NCBI RefSeq assembly: GCF_015207455.1
Contig: NZ_JADEWV010000042.1
Location: forward strand, 1 to 39,797
Direction of reading: 5' to 3'
Source: Microcoleus sp. LEGE 07076
Lineage (GTDB): Bacteria > Cyanobacteriota > Cyanobacteriia > Cyanobacteriales > Microcoleaceae
Length of the DNA: 39,797 bases
In this document: positions 7,806-16,441 of the stretch, one piece after another
Layout: the number at the start of each line of letters is the position of its first letter
Numbering within the stretch: position 1 is the stretch's first letter
The notes under the pieces: model-generated
Told to the model about the DNA's origin: nothing
Database searches by the model: none
What the model saw: only the letters and a program-made list of their open reading frames with translations
Position numbers and translations under genes: made by a program

Positions 7806-8662
7806 GTTGGTTAATTTTAGGAATTTTTACCGCCTTCTTTGAAGCCGTCAAAGACGTTTTTGGCAAACAAAATCTCAAAAAAAGTGACGAATATGTCGTC
7901 GCTTGGTCGCTATCATTCTTTTCAGTCATCTTTTTGATTCCCTGGGTAATTTATACAGGAATTCCGCAGTTAAACTCTCAATTTGCGATCGCCCTTTTAA
8001 TCGGAGGTAGCATCAACGCTGTCACAGCCATACTTTACATCAAAGCAATCAAAGTATCAGACTTATCCCTAACAGTACCCCTGGTAGCTTTGACACCATT
8101 ATTCATGTTACTAACTTCACCGTTAATTGTCGGTGAATATCCCAAACTTTTTGATTATATTGGCATCTTGCTAATCGTCACAGGCTCTTATTTGTTAAAC
8201 ATAAAAGAGAAATCCCAAGCATATTTAGCCCCATTCAAAGCACTGGTAAATGAACCAGGGCCAAAGTTGATGTTAATCGTCGCATTTCTGTGGAGTATCA
8301 CTTCAAATTTTGACAAAATAGGAGTTAAAAATTCATCCCCCATTTTTTGGCTATTCTCTTTATTTAGTACAATGAGTGTCTTGTTACTACCAGTTTTATT
8401 GCACAAAACTCCAAATCCCAGCCGCAAAATTCTCAAACAATTACCAATGCTAGCAGCTATGGGATTTTTCAATGCTGTAGGAGTGCTTTGTCAAATGCAA
8501 GCTTTGACATTAACTTTGGTAGTGCAAGTGATCGCAATTAAGCGTACAAGCGTGTTAATGGGTGTATTGTTCGGTCACTTTATTTTCAAAGAAAAAGATA
8601 TACAACAAAGGTTATTAGGGGCAGGAATCATGGTTTTGGGAGTTTTCGTTATCAGTTTATAG
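7802..8662 (+). CDS. EamA/DMT-superfamily transporter
   Basis: A 286-residue polytopic inner-membrane protein with about ten hydrophobic segments in two homologous halves, as in EamA drug/metabolite transporters. The N-half begins LILGIFTAFFEAVKDVFGKQNLK, and the second half begins after about residue 150 (LMLIVAFLWSITSNFDKIGVK). Substrate cannot be told from sequence. The start is TTG at 7802, overlapping the TGA of the LivF-like gene (TTGA), which implies translational coupling; no better start with a ribosome site is seen just downstream. Confidence 0.85.
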   Translation: MSWLILGIFTAFFEAVKDVFGKQNLKKSDEYVVAWSLSFFSVIFLIPWVIYTGIPQLNSQFAIALLIGGSINAVTAILYIKAIKVSDLSLTVPLVALTPLFMLLTSPLIVGEYPKLFDYIGILLIVTGSYLLNIKEKSQAYLAPFKALVNEPGPKLMLIVAFLWSITSNFDKIGVKNSSPIFWLFSLFSTMSVLLLPVLLHKTPNPSRKILKQLPMLAAMGFFNAVGVLCQMQALTLTLVVQVIAIKRTSVLMGVLFGHFIFKEKDIQQRLLGAGIMVLGVFVISL

Positions 8663-8828
8663 ATTAAAAGCTCAGAAACAGAAAATCATCCATCTCTCTC
8701 TTCTCTTCCTCTGCGTACTCTGCGCCCTCTGTGGTTCAATTATTCTAATCCAACCGGATTTAAAATAAGTCATGTTATACTAAGAGCGATCGCACCTTTC
8801 ATTATTTATCAACATAAACTAAAAATTA

Positions 8829-11800
8829 ATGCACAAAATAGCCGCAACACCAGGAGGCTGGAACCCCCAAGCCGAAGGAGTAATATTCATCCAACAAACC
8901 CCCGCACCAATAGTATTTATTAGTGCAGCGGATACAGACATTCAAACCATCGCAGCCGCTGCATCAAAACTACCAGCAGAATTCCCCAAACTCCGGGCGG
9001 TGAATCTCCTGCAATTGCAGCAACAACTAACCATTGACACCTATGCAGAAGAAATTTTACAACACGCGCAGGTAATTATTTTAAGGTTGCTAGGAGGGCG
9101 TTCCTATTGGTCTTACGGCTTGGAAATTCTGCGGGAAACGGTGGAAAAAACCCAAGCTAAATTGATTGTAATGCCTGGTGATGACAGTCCAGATCCCGAT
9201 TTAATCAGTCATTCAAATGTATCGCTGTCAGCAGTCAATCAACTGTGGCGCTACTTCACAGAAGGAGGCGTGCAAAACTTTATTAATGCCCTACAGTTTG
9301 CCGCCGATACTTGTTTGAAAACTGCTTACAATGCACCTCTACCTCAAACAGTTTCCCGCGTCGGAATCTACGATTGGGGCGGAAATACGAGGGCTGGTTT
9401 TAGAACTTTGATACCAGATTCCGATCCCCCTAAATCTTCCTTAAAAATGGAGACTTTGACCACTTCTTGCCCCCCCCTTCTTAAGGGGGGCTGGGGGGGA
9501 TCTCCGGGCGTGGAAACAGACGCTAAAGGATACGAAGAGGGCGGGCCCGCACCATCCACCGCCCCTACGGTCGGAATTTTGTTTTATCGTGCTCATTATC
9601 TGTCGGGAAATCTAGCACCAATTGATGCACTTTGTCAAGCATTATATGACCGAAATTTAGTGCCAGTTCCCGTGTTTGTGTCTTCTTTGCGGGAACCTGA
9701 TTTGCAAGTGGAATTGCTGGAATATTTGCAACCAAAAAATGCAGAATCAATTCAATTATTGCTCAATACCACAAGTTTTGCCATTTCAGGTTTCAACAGT
9801 CCCGACTCAGAAGAAAATACTTTAAAATTATTAGATGTTCCAGTTTTGCAAGCCATATTTAGTGGCGGTGATTTACAACAGTGGGAAAGCGAATTGCAAG
9901 GGCTTTCACCCCGCGATGTGGCGATGAATGTGGCATTACCTGAAGTAGATGGGAAAATTATTACTCGGGCTGTTTCTTTTAAGGCTGTCCAAACTTGGAA
10001 TAGTGAATTGGAAACAGATGTGGTAGGATATGTCGCAGCGGACGATCGCATTTCATTTGTAGCAGATTTAACTACAAATTGGGTAAACCTCAAACAAACT
10101 CCCGCCGCCAACAGACGCATCGCCATCATTCTCGCCAATTATCCCACCCGCAACGCACGATTAGCCAACGGTGTCGGCTTGGATACGCCCGCTAGCTGTG
10201 TGGAAATCCTCAAAGCTTTGCTGCAAGCTGGTTATCAAGTAGATAATATTCCTAACAACGGGAACGAGTTAATTGAAATGCTCACATCCGGTGTGACAAA
10301 TGACCCGGAAGGACGGGAATTGCGGGCTGTAAATCAATATTTGGATTTAGCAGAATATCAGGAGTATTTTACAACTTTACCTCAGCAAGTCCAAGATGGA
10401 ATTTGTAATAGATGGGGGGAGGCTACGGGGGAAAAAACTGAACTTTTGACTGCGAATCTGTTTTCGATTCCGGGGATTCAGTTTGGCAATGTTTTTGTGG
10501 GAATTCAACCGTCGCGGGGATATGAAATTGACCCTAGTTTGAATTATCACGCACCGGATTTAGAACCAACTCACAATTATCTGGCTTACTATTATTGGCT
10601 GCGCGAAAAGTTTGGATCTCAGGCAATAATTCATGCTGGAAAACATGGTAATTTAGAATGGCTTCCCGGTAAAAGTGTGGCTTTATCTAGCAATTGTTAT
10701 CCCGAAGTCGCATTAGGCGCGATGCCGAATTTTTATCCGTTTATTGTCAACGATCCGGGGGAAGGTTCCCAGGCAAAAAGACGATCGCAAGCCGTGATCA
10801 TCGACCACCTCACCCCGCCGATGACTCGCGCCGAACTTTACGGGCCTTTGCAGCAGTTGGAGGCCTTAATTGACGAATATTGCGAGGCGCAAAGCTTAGA
10901 TCCGTCTCGATTACCGATGATTCGCGATCGCATTGTGGCCCTCACCAACAAGGAAAACTTAGACAAAGATTTAGGAATTCAACTCAATAAATCCGAATTT
11001 ACGGAATTTATTACCCGCACCGATGGCTATCTTTGCGAACTTAAAGAATCCCAAATTCGCGACGGATTGCACATTTTTGGACAGTGTCCCCAAGGGCGAC
11101 AGTTGAGAGATTTGATAATTGCGATCGCCCGCCATCCTAGCACAAATCGCATCGGCTTAACCCGCGCCCTAGCAGCAGACTCAGGCTACGATTTCGACCC
11201 CTTAACTACCGCAGGCGATTTAACCGCAGAACTCGAAGAAAAAGCCGCTCAATTAGTAGATAATTTAATTAAAAACATCGGCGTTTACCCGCGTTTATCT
11301 GCGGTTAAAATCGGAGAATCAACCCAACAAGAATTAGACTGGATTGCCAACTATCTCTTACCATCACTCCTCCAAACAAACCAAGAAATTACTAACTTAT
11401 TGCGTGGCTTAGATGGGCGACACATCCCCAGCGGCGCATCAGGTGCACCCACCCGCGGTCGCCCCGATGTATTACCCACAGGCCGCAATTTTTACTCGGT
11501 AGATATCCGCGCTATTCCCACAGAAACCGCATGGAGAGTTGGCAAAGTTGCTGCTGAAACTTTAATCGAAAGATATACTCAAGAAAACGGCGAATATCCC
11601 AAAACTTTGGGTTTGTCAGTGTGGGGAACCTCGACGATGCGGACGGGGGGAGACGACATTGCAGAAGCACTAGCATTGATCGGAGTTCAACCAGTATGGG
11701 ATGGGCCGTCGCGCCGGGTTGTAGATTTTGAAATCTTGCCTGTTTCTGTTTTGGGGCGGCCGCGAGTCGATGTTACTTTGCGAATTTCGGGATTTTTTCG

Positions 11801-12740
11801 GGATGCTTTTTTTAATTTAATTGATTTGTTTGATTCTGCGCTAAAAGCTGTGGCAAATTTAGATGAATCGGTAGAAGACAATCCTTTAGCAGCACAGGTT
11901 AAGCAAGAGATTCAGGATTGGGAATCGGCGGGTTTGAGTCGGGAAGATGCGGAAGTTCGATCGCACTTCCGCGTCTTTGGTTCCAAACCTGGTGCTTACG
12001 GTGCGGGACTTCAAGGCATAATTGAAGCTCAAAACTGGACAGACGACGCAGACTTAGCAAAAGCTTATATTAATTGGAGCAGTTACGCCTATACTGCCTC
12101 TGGTTCCTCAAATTTGCCGGGAGATGTAGCAGGAGTTAAACAAAGTGAATGGGGATGTTGTGCGCCCGAAGCATTTACCAAACGCCTCAGTCAAATGCAA
12201 ATAGTTTTGCAAAACCAAGACAACCGCGAACACGACATTTTAGACTCCGACGATTATTATCAATTCCAAGGTGGAATGACGGCTGCAATTCGCAATTTGC
12301 AAGGCAAAAATCCTGAAACTTATTTCGGCGATAACTCGGTTCCCGAAAATCCCAAAGTGCGACAACTTCGGGAAGAAGTTGCGCGGGTTTATCGCAGCAG
12401 GGCGGTAAATCCGAAATGGATTGAAGGGGCGATGCGCCACGGTTATAAAGGTGCGTTTGAAATTGCGGCAACGGTGGATTTTTTGTTTGCTTATGATGCT
12501 ACGGCAAATTGTGTTGAGGATTTTATGTATGAAGGAATTGCTGAGGCTTACATTTTTGATGAAAAAGTTCAGGGATTTATTCAAGAAAATAATCCTTGGG
12601 CGCTGCGGGATATGGCGGAAAGATTGTTAGAAGCTCGCCAGCGGGGGTTGTGGCAGAGTGCGAAGCAAGATACTCTTGATAAATTGCGATCGATCGCCCT
12701 TGAAGCCGAAGCCGTCATCGAATCTCATACTGGTTTCTAG
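8829..12740 (+). CDS. cobN: Cobaltochelatase subunit CobN
   Basis: Large subunit of the ATP-dependent chelatase that inserts cobalt during cobalamin synthesis (CobN/magnesium-chelatase H superfamily). The N-terminus (MHKIAATPGGWNPQAEGVIF) and the block AIIHAGKHGNLEWLPGK near residue 602 are CobN-like; the N-terminus does not match ChlH. Later blocks GTSTMRTGGDDIAEAL and FRVFGSKPGAYGAG are intact to the C-terminus. At 1303 residues it is slightly long because of an in-frame insert of about 53 residues (about 195-247) of palindromic repeat origin between the N-terminal region and VGILFYRAHYLSGN. No small chelatase subunits are adjacent; cyanobacteria are thought to share ChlI/ChlD. Confidence 0.9.
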   Translation: MHKIAATPGGWNPQAEGVIFIQQTPAPIVFISAADTDIQTIAAAASKLPAEFPKLRAVNLLQLQQQLTIDTYAEEILQHAQVIILRLLGGRSYWSYGLEILRETVEKTQAKLIVMPGDDSPDPDLISHSNVSLSAVNQLWRYFTEGGVQNFINALQFAADTCLKTAYNAPLPQTVSRVGIYDWGGNTRAGFRTLIPDSDPPKSSLKMETLTTSCPPLLKGGWGGSPGVETDAKGYEEGGPAPSTAPTVGILFYRAHYLSGNLAPIDALCQALYDRNLVPVPVFVSSLREPDLQVELLEYLQPKNAESIQLLLNTTSFAISGFNSPDSEENTLKLLDVPVLQAIFSGGDLQQWESELQGLSPRDVAMNVALPEVDGKIITRAVSFKAVQTWNSELETDVVGYVAADDRISFVADLTTNWVNLKQTPAANRRIAIILANYPTRNARLANGVGLDTPASCVEILKALLQAGYQVDNIPNNGNELIEMLTSGVTNDPEGRELRAVNQYLDLAEYQEYFTTLPQQVQDGICNRWGEATGEKTELLTANLFSIPGIQFGNVFVGIQPSRGYEIDPSLNYHAPDLEPTHNYLAYYYWLREKFGSQAIIHAGKHGNLEWLPGKSVALSSNCYPEVALGAMPNFYPFIVNDPGEGSQAKRRSQAVIIDHLTPPMTRAELYGPLQQLEALIDEYCEAQSLDPSRLPMIRDRIVALTNKENLDKDLGIQLNKSEFTEFITRTDGYLCELKESQIRDGLHIFGQCPQGRQLRDLIIAIARHPSTNRIGLTRALAADSGYDFDPLTTAGDLTAELEEKAAQLVDNLIKNIGVYPRLSAVKIGESTQQELDWIANYLLPSLLQTNQEITNLLRGLDGRHIPSGASGAPTRGRPDVLPTGRNFYSVDIRAIPTETAWRVGKVAAETLIERYTQENGEYPKTLGLSVWGTSTMRTGGDDIAEALALIGVQPVWDGPSRRVVDFEILPVSVLGRPRVDVTLRISGFFRDAFFNLIDLFDSALKAVANLDESVEDNPLAAQVKQEIQDWESAGLSREDAEVRSHFRVFGSKPGAYGAGLQGIIEAQNWTDDADLAKAYINWSSYAYTASGSSNLPGDVAGVKQSEWGCCAPEAFTKRLSQMQIVLQNQDNREHDILDSDDYYQFQGGMTAAIRNLQGKNPETYFGDNSVPENPKVRQLREEVARVYRSRAVNPKWIEGAMRHGYKGAFEIAATVDFLFAYDATANCVEDFMYEGIAEAYIFDEKVQGFIQENNPWALRDMAERLLEARQRGLWQSAKQDTLDKLRSIALEAEAVIESHTGF
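9411..9570. repeat. Repeat-derived insert inside cobN
   Basis: Begins ATACCAGATTCCGATCCCCC, like the end of the MITE-like elements at 4158 and 5241, and holds CCCCCCCTTCTTAAGGGGGG (within 9471-9490), the same inner hairpin. It is followed at 9537-9569 by a GGGCGGGCCC...CCGCCCCTAC unit that also occurs inside MITE copy A. The insert leaves the cobN frame open and encodes Pro/Gly-rich residues (PPLLKGGWGGSPG). Confidence 0.75.
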
Positions 12741-12785
12741 TCTGAACGGAGAAATGATAGAATATAGTTAATATGCGAGGAATCC

Positions 12786-13895
12786 ATGTTGCGCGATCTC
12801 ACCCTCCAAAATTATCGCTGTTTTAAAGATTTTCATATCGACGACCTAGCTAGGGTTAATCTGATAGTCGGTCAGAACAATAGCGGTAAAACTACTTTTT
12901 TGGAAGCCATTTATTTATTAGTTAATGAAGGAAACATTCAGTTTTTACTTGAGGTGCTAAATAGCCGAGGTGAACTAACAGTCGAGCCTTCTAGACAAAG
13001 AAATGGCGAAGTCGTTTCTCAGCGTCATTATCAGACTTTACATCTTTTTTACGGTCATCAACTTAATAACTTCGGTGGGGCTATTCATATCCGATCTACA
13101 AAAGAGGAGCCACTCTCATTAAAAATTCAGCCTAATCCTATTGACCAGCAACTTACACTTCCTGGATTAGAGGATTTAGTTTTAGGTGGAGATTTGTTCG
13201 GTGAGCTAGTTGTTTCATACGGACAGTATAGCAAAATAATAATTCCTATCCGTACTGATGGAACTATAGGCGATTCGCGTTACTTGCGGTTGGGCAACAC
13301 ATCTAAGTTAGTTTTTCCTAGAGGGAGCAGCAATCAAAATTATTTTCTGACAACCACTAATATCAGCTTTGCGCGACTGTCTGTACTGTGGGATAGAATA
13401 ACACTCACACCGAAAGAACAAAGTGTAGTAGAAGCATTGCAAATTCTGGAGCCGGATGTGGAACGGATTAGTTTCACGAGTCGCCAGACTTCTAATAGTG
13501 GTATTTTGCTTAAACTTCGGGGCCAGCCTCACCCAGTTCCTCTAGGCAGTATGGGAGATGGTATGCGACGAATTATTAATATAGCAATGGCAGCCGTATC
13601 ATCAGAAAATGGTTTTTTGCTAGTCGATGAAATTGATACAGGTCTTTACTATCAAACCCAAACTGATATGTGGCGATTGATATTTGAAACAGCAAAGCGA
13701 CTGAACGTTCAAGTGTTTGCAACTACCCACAGTTGGGATTGCATAGCGGCATTTCAAGAAGCCTTAGACAACTCAGAAGATAGTTCGGTTGGCAAATTAT
13801 TTCGCTTGAGCCGGCGCGGTGAGGATATCCGTGCAGTTGAATACACTCCCGATGAATTGTCCGTTGCAGTGCGCCAAAGTATCGAGGTGCGCTGA
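12786..13895 (+). CDS. AAA family ATPase (OLD/RecF-like, AAA_15/AAA_21)
   Basis: A 369-residue SMC/RecF-like ATPase. The N-terminal strand-loop LRDLTLQNYRCFKDF leads to Walker A GQNNSGKT (29-36). A signature-like GSMGDGMRR is near 253, Walker B FLLVDEID near 276 and a switch TTHSWD near 313. The middle (about 60-230) is a variable insertion with no recognised domain. The gene ends TGATG, overlapping the start of the TOPRIM gene by one base. ATPases of this type act with a TOPRIM nuclease, either fused (OLD) or as a separate subunit (Gabija, PARIS). A defence role is inferred from that arrangement only. A good ribosome site (GAGGAA) precedes the ATG. Confidence 0.9.
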   Translation: MLRDLTLQNYRCFKDFHIDDLARVNLIVGQNNSGKTTFLEAIYLLVNEGNIQFLLEVLNSRGELTVEPSRQRNGEVVSQRHYQTLHLFYGHQLNNFGGAIHIRSTKEEPLSLKIQPNPIDQQLTLPGLEDLVLGGDLFGELVVSYGQYSKIIIPIRTDGTIGDSRYLRLGNTSKLVFPRGSSNQNYFLTTTNISFARLSVLWDRITLTPKEQSVVEALQILEPDVERISFTSRQTSNSGILLKLRGQPHPVPLGSMGDGMRRIINIAMAAVSSENGFLLVDEIDTGLYYQTQTDMWRLIFETAKRLNVQVFATTHSWDCIAAFQEALDNSEDSSVGKLFRLSRRGEDIRAVEYTPDELSVAVRQSIEVR

Positions 13896-14557
13896 TGCCA
13901 AAAGCACGAAAACCCCCTCAACCAAAACCTCAACAGTTATTGGTAGAAGGTAAGAACGACAGACACGTAATCTGGGCTTTGTGCCAGCAATGTCAACTAC
14001 CAGAAACATTTTCCGTCGAAGTACCTCAAGAAGAAGGTACAGAAGGAGTTGAAGCGCTGCTCAATGGCTTGCCAGAAAGATTGAAAGCAGAGAATTTACG
14101 CACGTTGGGAATTGTGGTTGATGCCGATCGCAATTTAAGTGCGCGGTGGCAATCGATTAAAGATAAACTGAGTTCGATCGGCTATCGAGACATCCCCCAA
14201 TCTCCCCCTCCCGAAGGCTGGGTTTGTTCACCTTCAGATCCCTACTTGCCTCGCGTCGGAGTTTGGTTGATGCCAGACAATCAACTTCCTGGAATGTTAG
14301 AAGATTTTGTCGCCTATCTAATCCCCCCCGGTGACATCCTGCATCCGAAAGCCGAAGCAATTTTACAAGACATCGAACAAGCAGGACTTAACCGCTACAC
14401 TTTAATTCATCGTCCCAAAGTGCTAATCCACACTTGGCTGGCCTGGCAAAAAACGCCGGCAATGCCGATGGGACAAGCAATAACAGCGCAGGTACTCAAC
14501 TGCGATCGCCCGATCGCCTTAATTTTTATTCAATGGTTAAAACATCTGTTTGACTGA
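13895..14557 (+). CDS. TOPRIM-fold protein of the DUF3226 type, partner of the AAA ATPase
   Basis: A 220-residue protein. Near the N-terminus LLVEGKND (E18) matches the TOPRIM glutamate motif, and LGIVVDADRN (D76, D78) the DxD motif. The C-half keeps VGVWLMPDN and MLEDFVAYLI, which I associate with DUF3226. The acidic residues needed for metal binding are all present, so a nuclease is plausible. Its start codon overlaps the ATPase stop, so the two are made together, probably as a complex. Literature PARIS systems pair a similar ATPase with a DUF4435 TOPRIM protein; this one would be a variant. The DUF3226 call is from memory and is fairly but not fully certain. Confidence 0.8.
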   Translation: MPKARKPPQPKPQQLLVEGKNDRHVIWALCQQCQLPETFSVEVPQEEGTEGVEALLNGLPERLKAENLRTLGIVVDADRNLSARWQSIKDKLSSIGYRDIPQSPPPEGWVCSPSDPYLPRVGVWLMPDNQLPGMLEDFVAYLIPPGDILHPKAEAILQDIEQAGLNRYTLIHRPKVLIHTWLAWQKTPAMPMGQAITAQVLNCDRPIALIFIQWLKHLFD

Positions 14558-14623
14558 GCTAATTGCTCCATCGGCCGGATAATTAGTAATATCTACTAAT
14601 GTTTCGCCAACGGTGAAAGCTGT

Positions 14624-16213
14624 ATGATTCGCCGCTACATTGCTAGCCTCAGCACTAACATCTTAAAACTTACCTGCGCCGCCTCCGTCGCGATCGCCCT
14701 AACAGCCGGATGTTCGCAGCCCAACCAGCCCAAAAACTCCGGGGCATCTAACGCTATCCAATCCGCAGGTCTAGCGGCTCCGCCAAACTCTGTGTTAGCT
14801 CGAAACCCCAACCAAACCCAAAAATACCTCAGCGCTTCCTCCTGCACCCAAAACGACCCATTTGCGGAGTCAATAAGCTTTGCCACCCAAGCTTCTAATT
14901 TGGCTCAATCAGCCAATTCCCAAGAAGACTGGGACGAAGTGGCCGCCCTGTGGGTGCAAGCCGTCGCTTGGATGCAAGCGGTTCCCCCCGGTAGTCCCAG
15001 GCGGGCGTTTGCCGAGAAAAAAGTCGCCGAGTACACGAAAAACCTGGTTTATTCCCAACAGCAAGCGGGCGCAACCCGATCGCAAGCCGCCAGTCAAGTT
15101 AGTTTCAGCAGCGATTTGTTGAACGAACAACTAGAACTTTATCTATCCTACGTTGCGACAGTCGGGCCGCCAGATGTTTTGATTGTCGGCAGTTCCCGCG
15201 CGTTGCAAGGCGTCGATCCCAAACAGCTAAAACAATCTTTGGCGGGTAACGGACGTCCGGGCTTAAAAGTATTTAACTTTGCAGTCAACGGCGCAACTGC
15301 ACAAGTAGTTGACTTTCAACTGCGGCGACTTTTGAAGCCGGATCATTTGCCTCAAATGATTGTCTGGGCGGACGGCGTGCGGGCATTTAACAGTGGCCGG
15401 GACGATCGCACTTTTAATTCGATCGTCGATTCTAGAGGCAGCCAACTTTTAGCAGCAGGAGTTCGCCCCAAACTCCCGTCTGCTGAACCCAAGGTGATTC
15501 CCCGGTGTTACAAATTCCCGCAGCCCTGCGGTGGCGGCAGCGGGATTTTCCGCAGAGCCCGGTCATCGGGCGGGCAAGATGCTTGTTCCACAGTCAAATT
15601 CATCTCAGATGGAACAAGCATCTTGCCTGTTTCTCACCGGGGCGGGCAAGATGCCCACCCCACAATCAAATTCATCTCAGATGGAACAGGCATCTTGCCT
15701 GTTACCCAGAATGCAGTATCACAAACAACAGTAGCAATCAGACAAATCAGCGAATCGGCAAATTCGATCGACTCCAACGGATTCATGGCCCTATCAGCCC
15801 GCTACAATCCCAACACCTATTATCAACAACGCCCCTACGTTTCAGGTAAGTACGATCGCGACTACGAAAACTTCAACCTCGGCGGCAAACAAGCAGCAGC
15901 CTTTAACTCAGTCGTAGCATTTACCAAAACACGCAAAATTCCCCTAATTTTCGTCAACTTGCCCCTCACCGACGACTACTTAGATCCCACTCGTCGGTGG
16001 GCAGAACAACAGTTCGGGCAGCGAATGCAGCAACTCTCGCAGCAAAAAGGCTTCGCTTTCCGCGACTTGTCCCAGCGGTGGCCCGGCCGCAACGACTATT
16101 TTTTGGATCCCAGCCACCTCAACCGTTTTGGGGCGATCGCAGTTTCTCGCCTGCTAGCATCCGATACCAGCATTATCTGGCCGCGCCCCAAATCCCGAAT
16201 CACCGACGGGTAA
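14624..16213 (+). CDS. SGNH-like (DUF1574-type) lipoprotein
   Basis: A 529-residue protein with a lipoprotein signal (hydrophobic run ending LTAGC, lipidated Cys about residue 30) and a Ser/Asn/Gln-rich linker. SGNH-type blocks are visible: DVLIVGSSRALQG (Ser near 190), FNFAVNGATAQ (near 222) and a terminal DPSHLNRFG (near 495) carrying the Asp-His pair. The family probably hydrolyses or transfers acyl groups on extracellular glycans; the substrate is unknown. Residues about 302-362 are a repeat-derived insertion with two tandem GGQDA...KFISDGT...ILPV units. The gene is not clearly in an operon with nadK, which lies 228 bp downstream. Confidence 0.75.
   Translation: MIRRYIASLSTNILKLTCAASVAIALTAGCSQPNQPKNSGASNAIQSAGLAAPPNSVLARNPNQTQKYLSASSCTQNDPFAESISFATQASNLAQSANSQEDWDEVAALWVQAVAWMQAVPPGSPRRAFAEKKVAEYTKNLVYSQQQAGATRSQAASQVSFSSDLLNEQLELYLSYVATVGPPDVLIVGSSRALQGVDPKQLKQSLAGNGRPGLKVFNFAVNGATAQVVDFQLRRLLKPDHLPQMIVWADGVRAFNSGRDDRTFNSIVDSRGSQLLAAGVRPKLPSAEPKVIPRCYKFPQPCGGGSGIFRRARSSGGQDACSTVKFISDGTSILPVSHRGGQDAHPTIKFISDGTGILPVTQNAVSQTTVAIRQISESANSIDSNGFMALSARYNPNTYYQQRPYVSGKYDRDYENFNLGGKQAAAFNSVVAFTKTRKIPLIFVNLPLTDDYLDPTRRWAEQQFGQRMQQLSQQKGFAFRDLSQRWPGRNDYFLDPSHLNRFGAIAVSRLLASDTSIIWPRPKSRITDG
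15568..15711. repeat. Tandem palindromic repeat inserted in the SGNH lipoprotein gene
   Basis: Two units of about 72 bp in tandem. In unit 1 the 18-base arm 15573-15590 (GGCAAGATGCTTGTTCCA) is a perfect reverse complement of 15610-15627. Unit 2 (about 15640-15711) keeps GGCAAGATGC / GCATCTTGCC with partly decayed inner pairing. Both units read in the same frame, and the unit length is a multiple of three. Confidence 0.9.
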
Positions 16214-16441
16214 TACGATTGAAGATTGGGGCATTGAAAATTTTCCACCGGGAATGACTGATGAAATAAAGCTTTCGAGTTCCTAGGAAAGTGCGAACTC
16301 GCGGCCAAAAACGATGCCAAAAGCGCTGTACTAGCTGTTGCGAACTCGCGGCAAACAAGCGCAATCCCAGCCGCGATTCAGTCTAAAATCAAATAATCCC
16401 AAATCTCAAATTTCAAACCTAAAATCTAAAATCGATTCACT

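Noticed and set aside
8662..8828. Cobalamin riboswitch upstream of cobN
   Set aside because: No B12-box-like motif could be recognised in the 166-base gap, which mostly holds a short interspersed repeat.
8829..12740. Reading the large chelatase gene as chlH (magnesium chelatase)
   Set aside because: The N-terminus and the GKHGNLEWLPGK context fit CobN better, and no bacteriochlorophyll or chlorophyll genes are adjacent.
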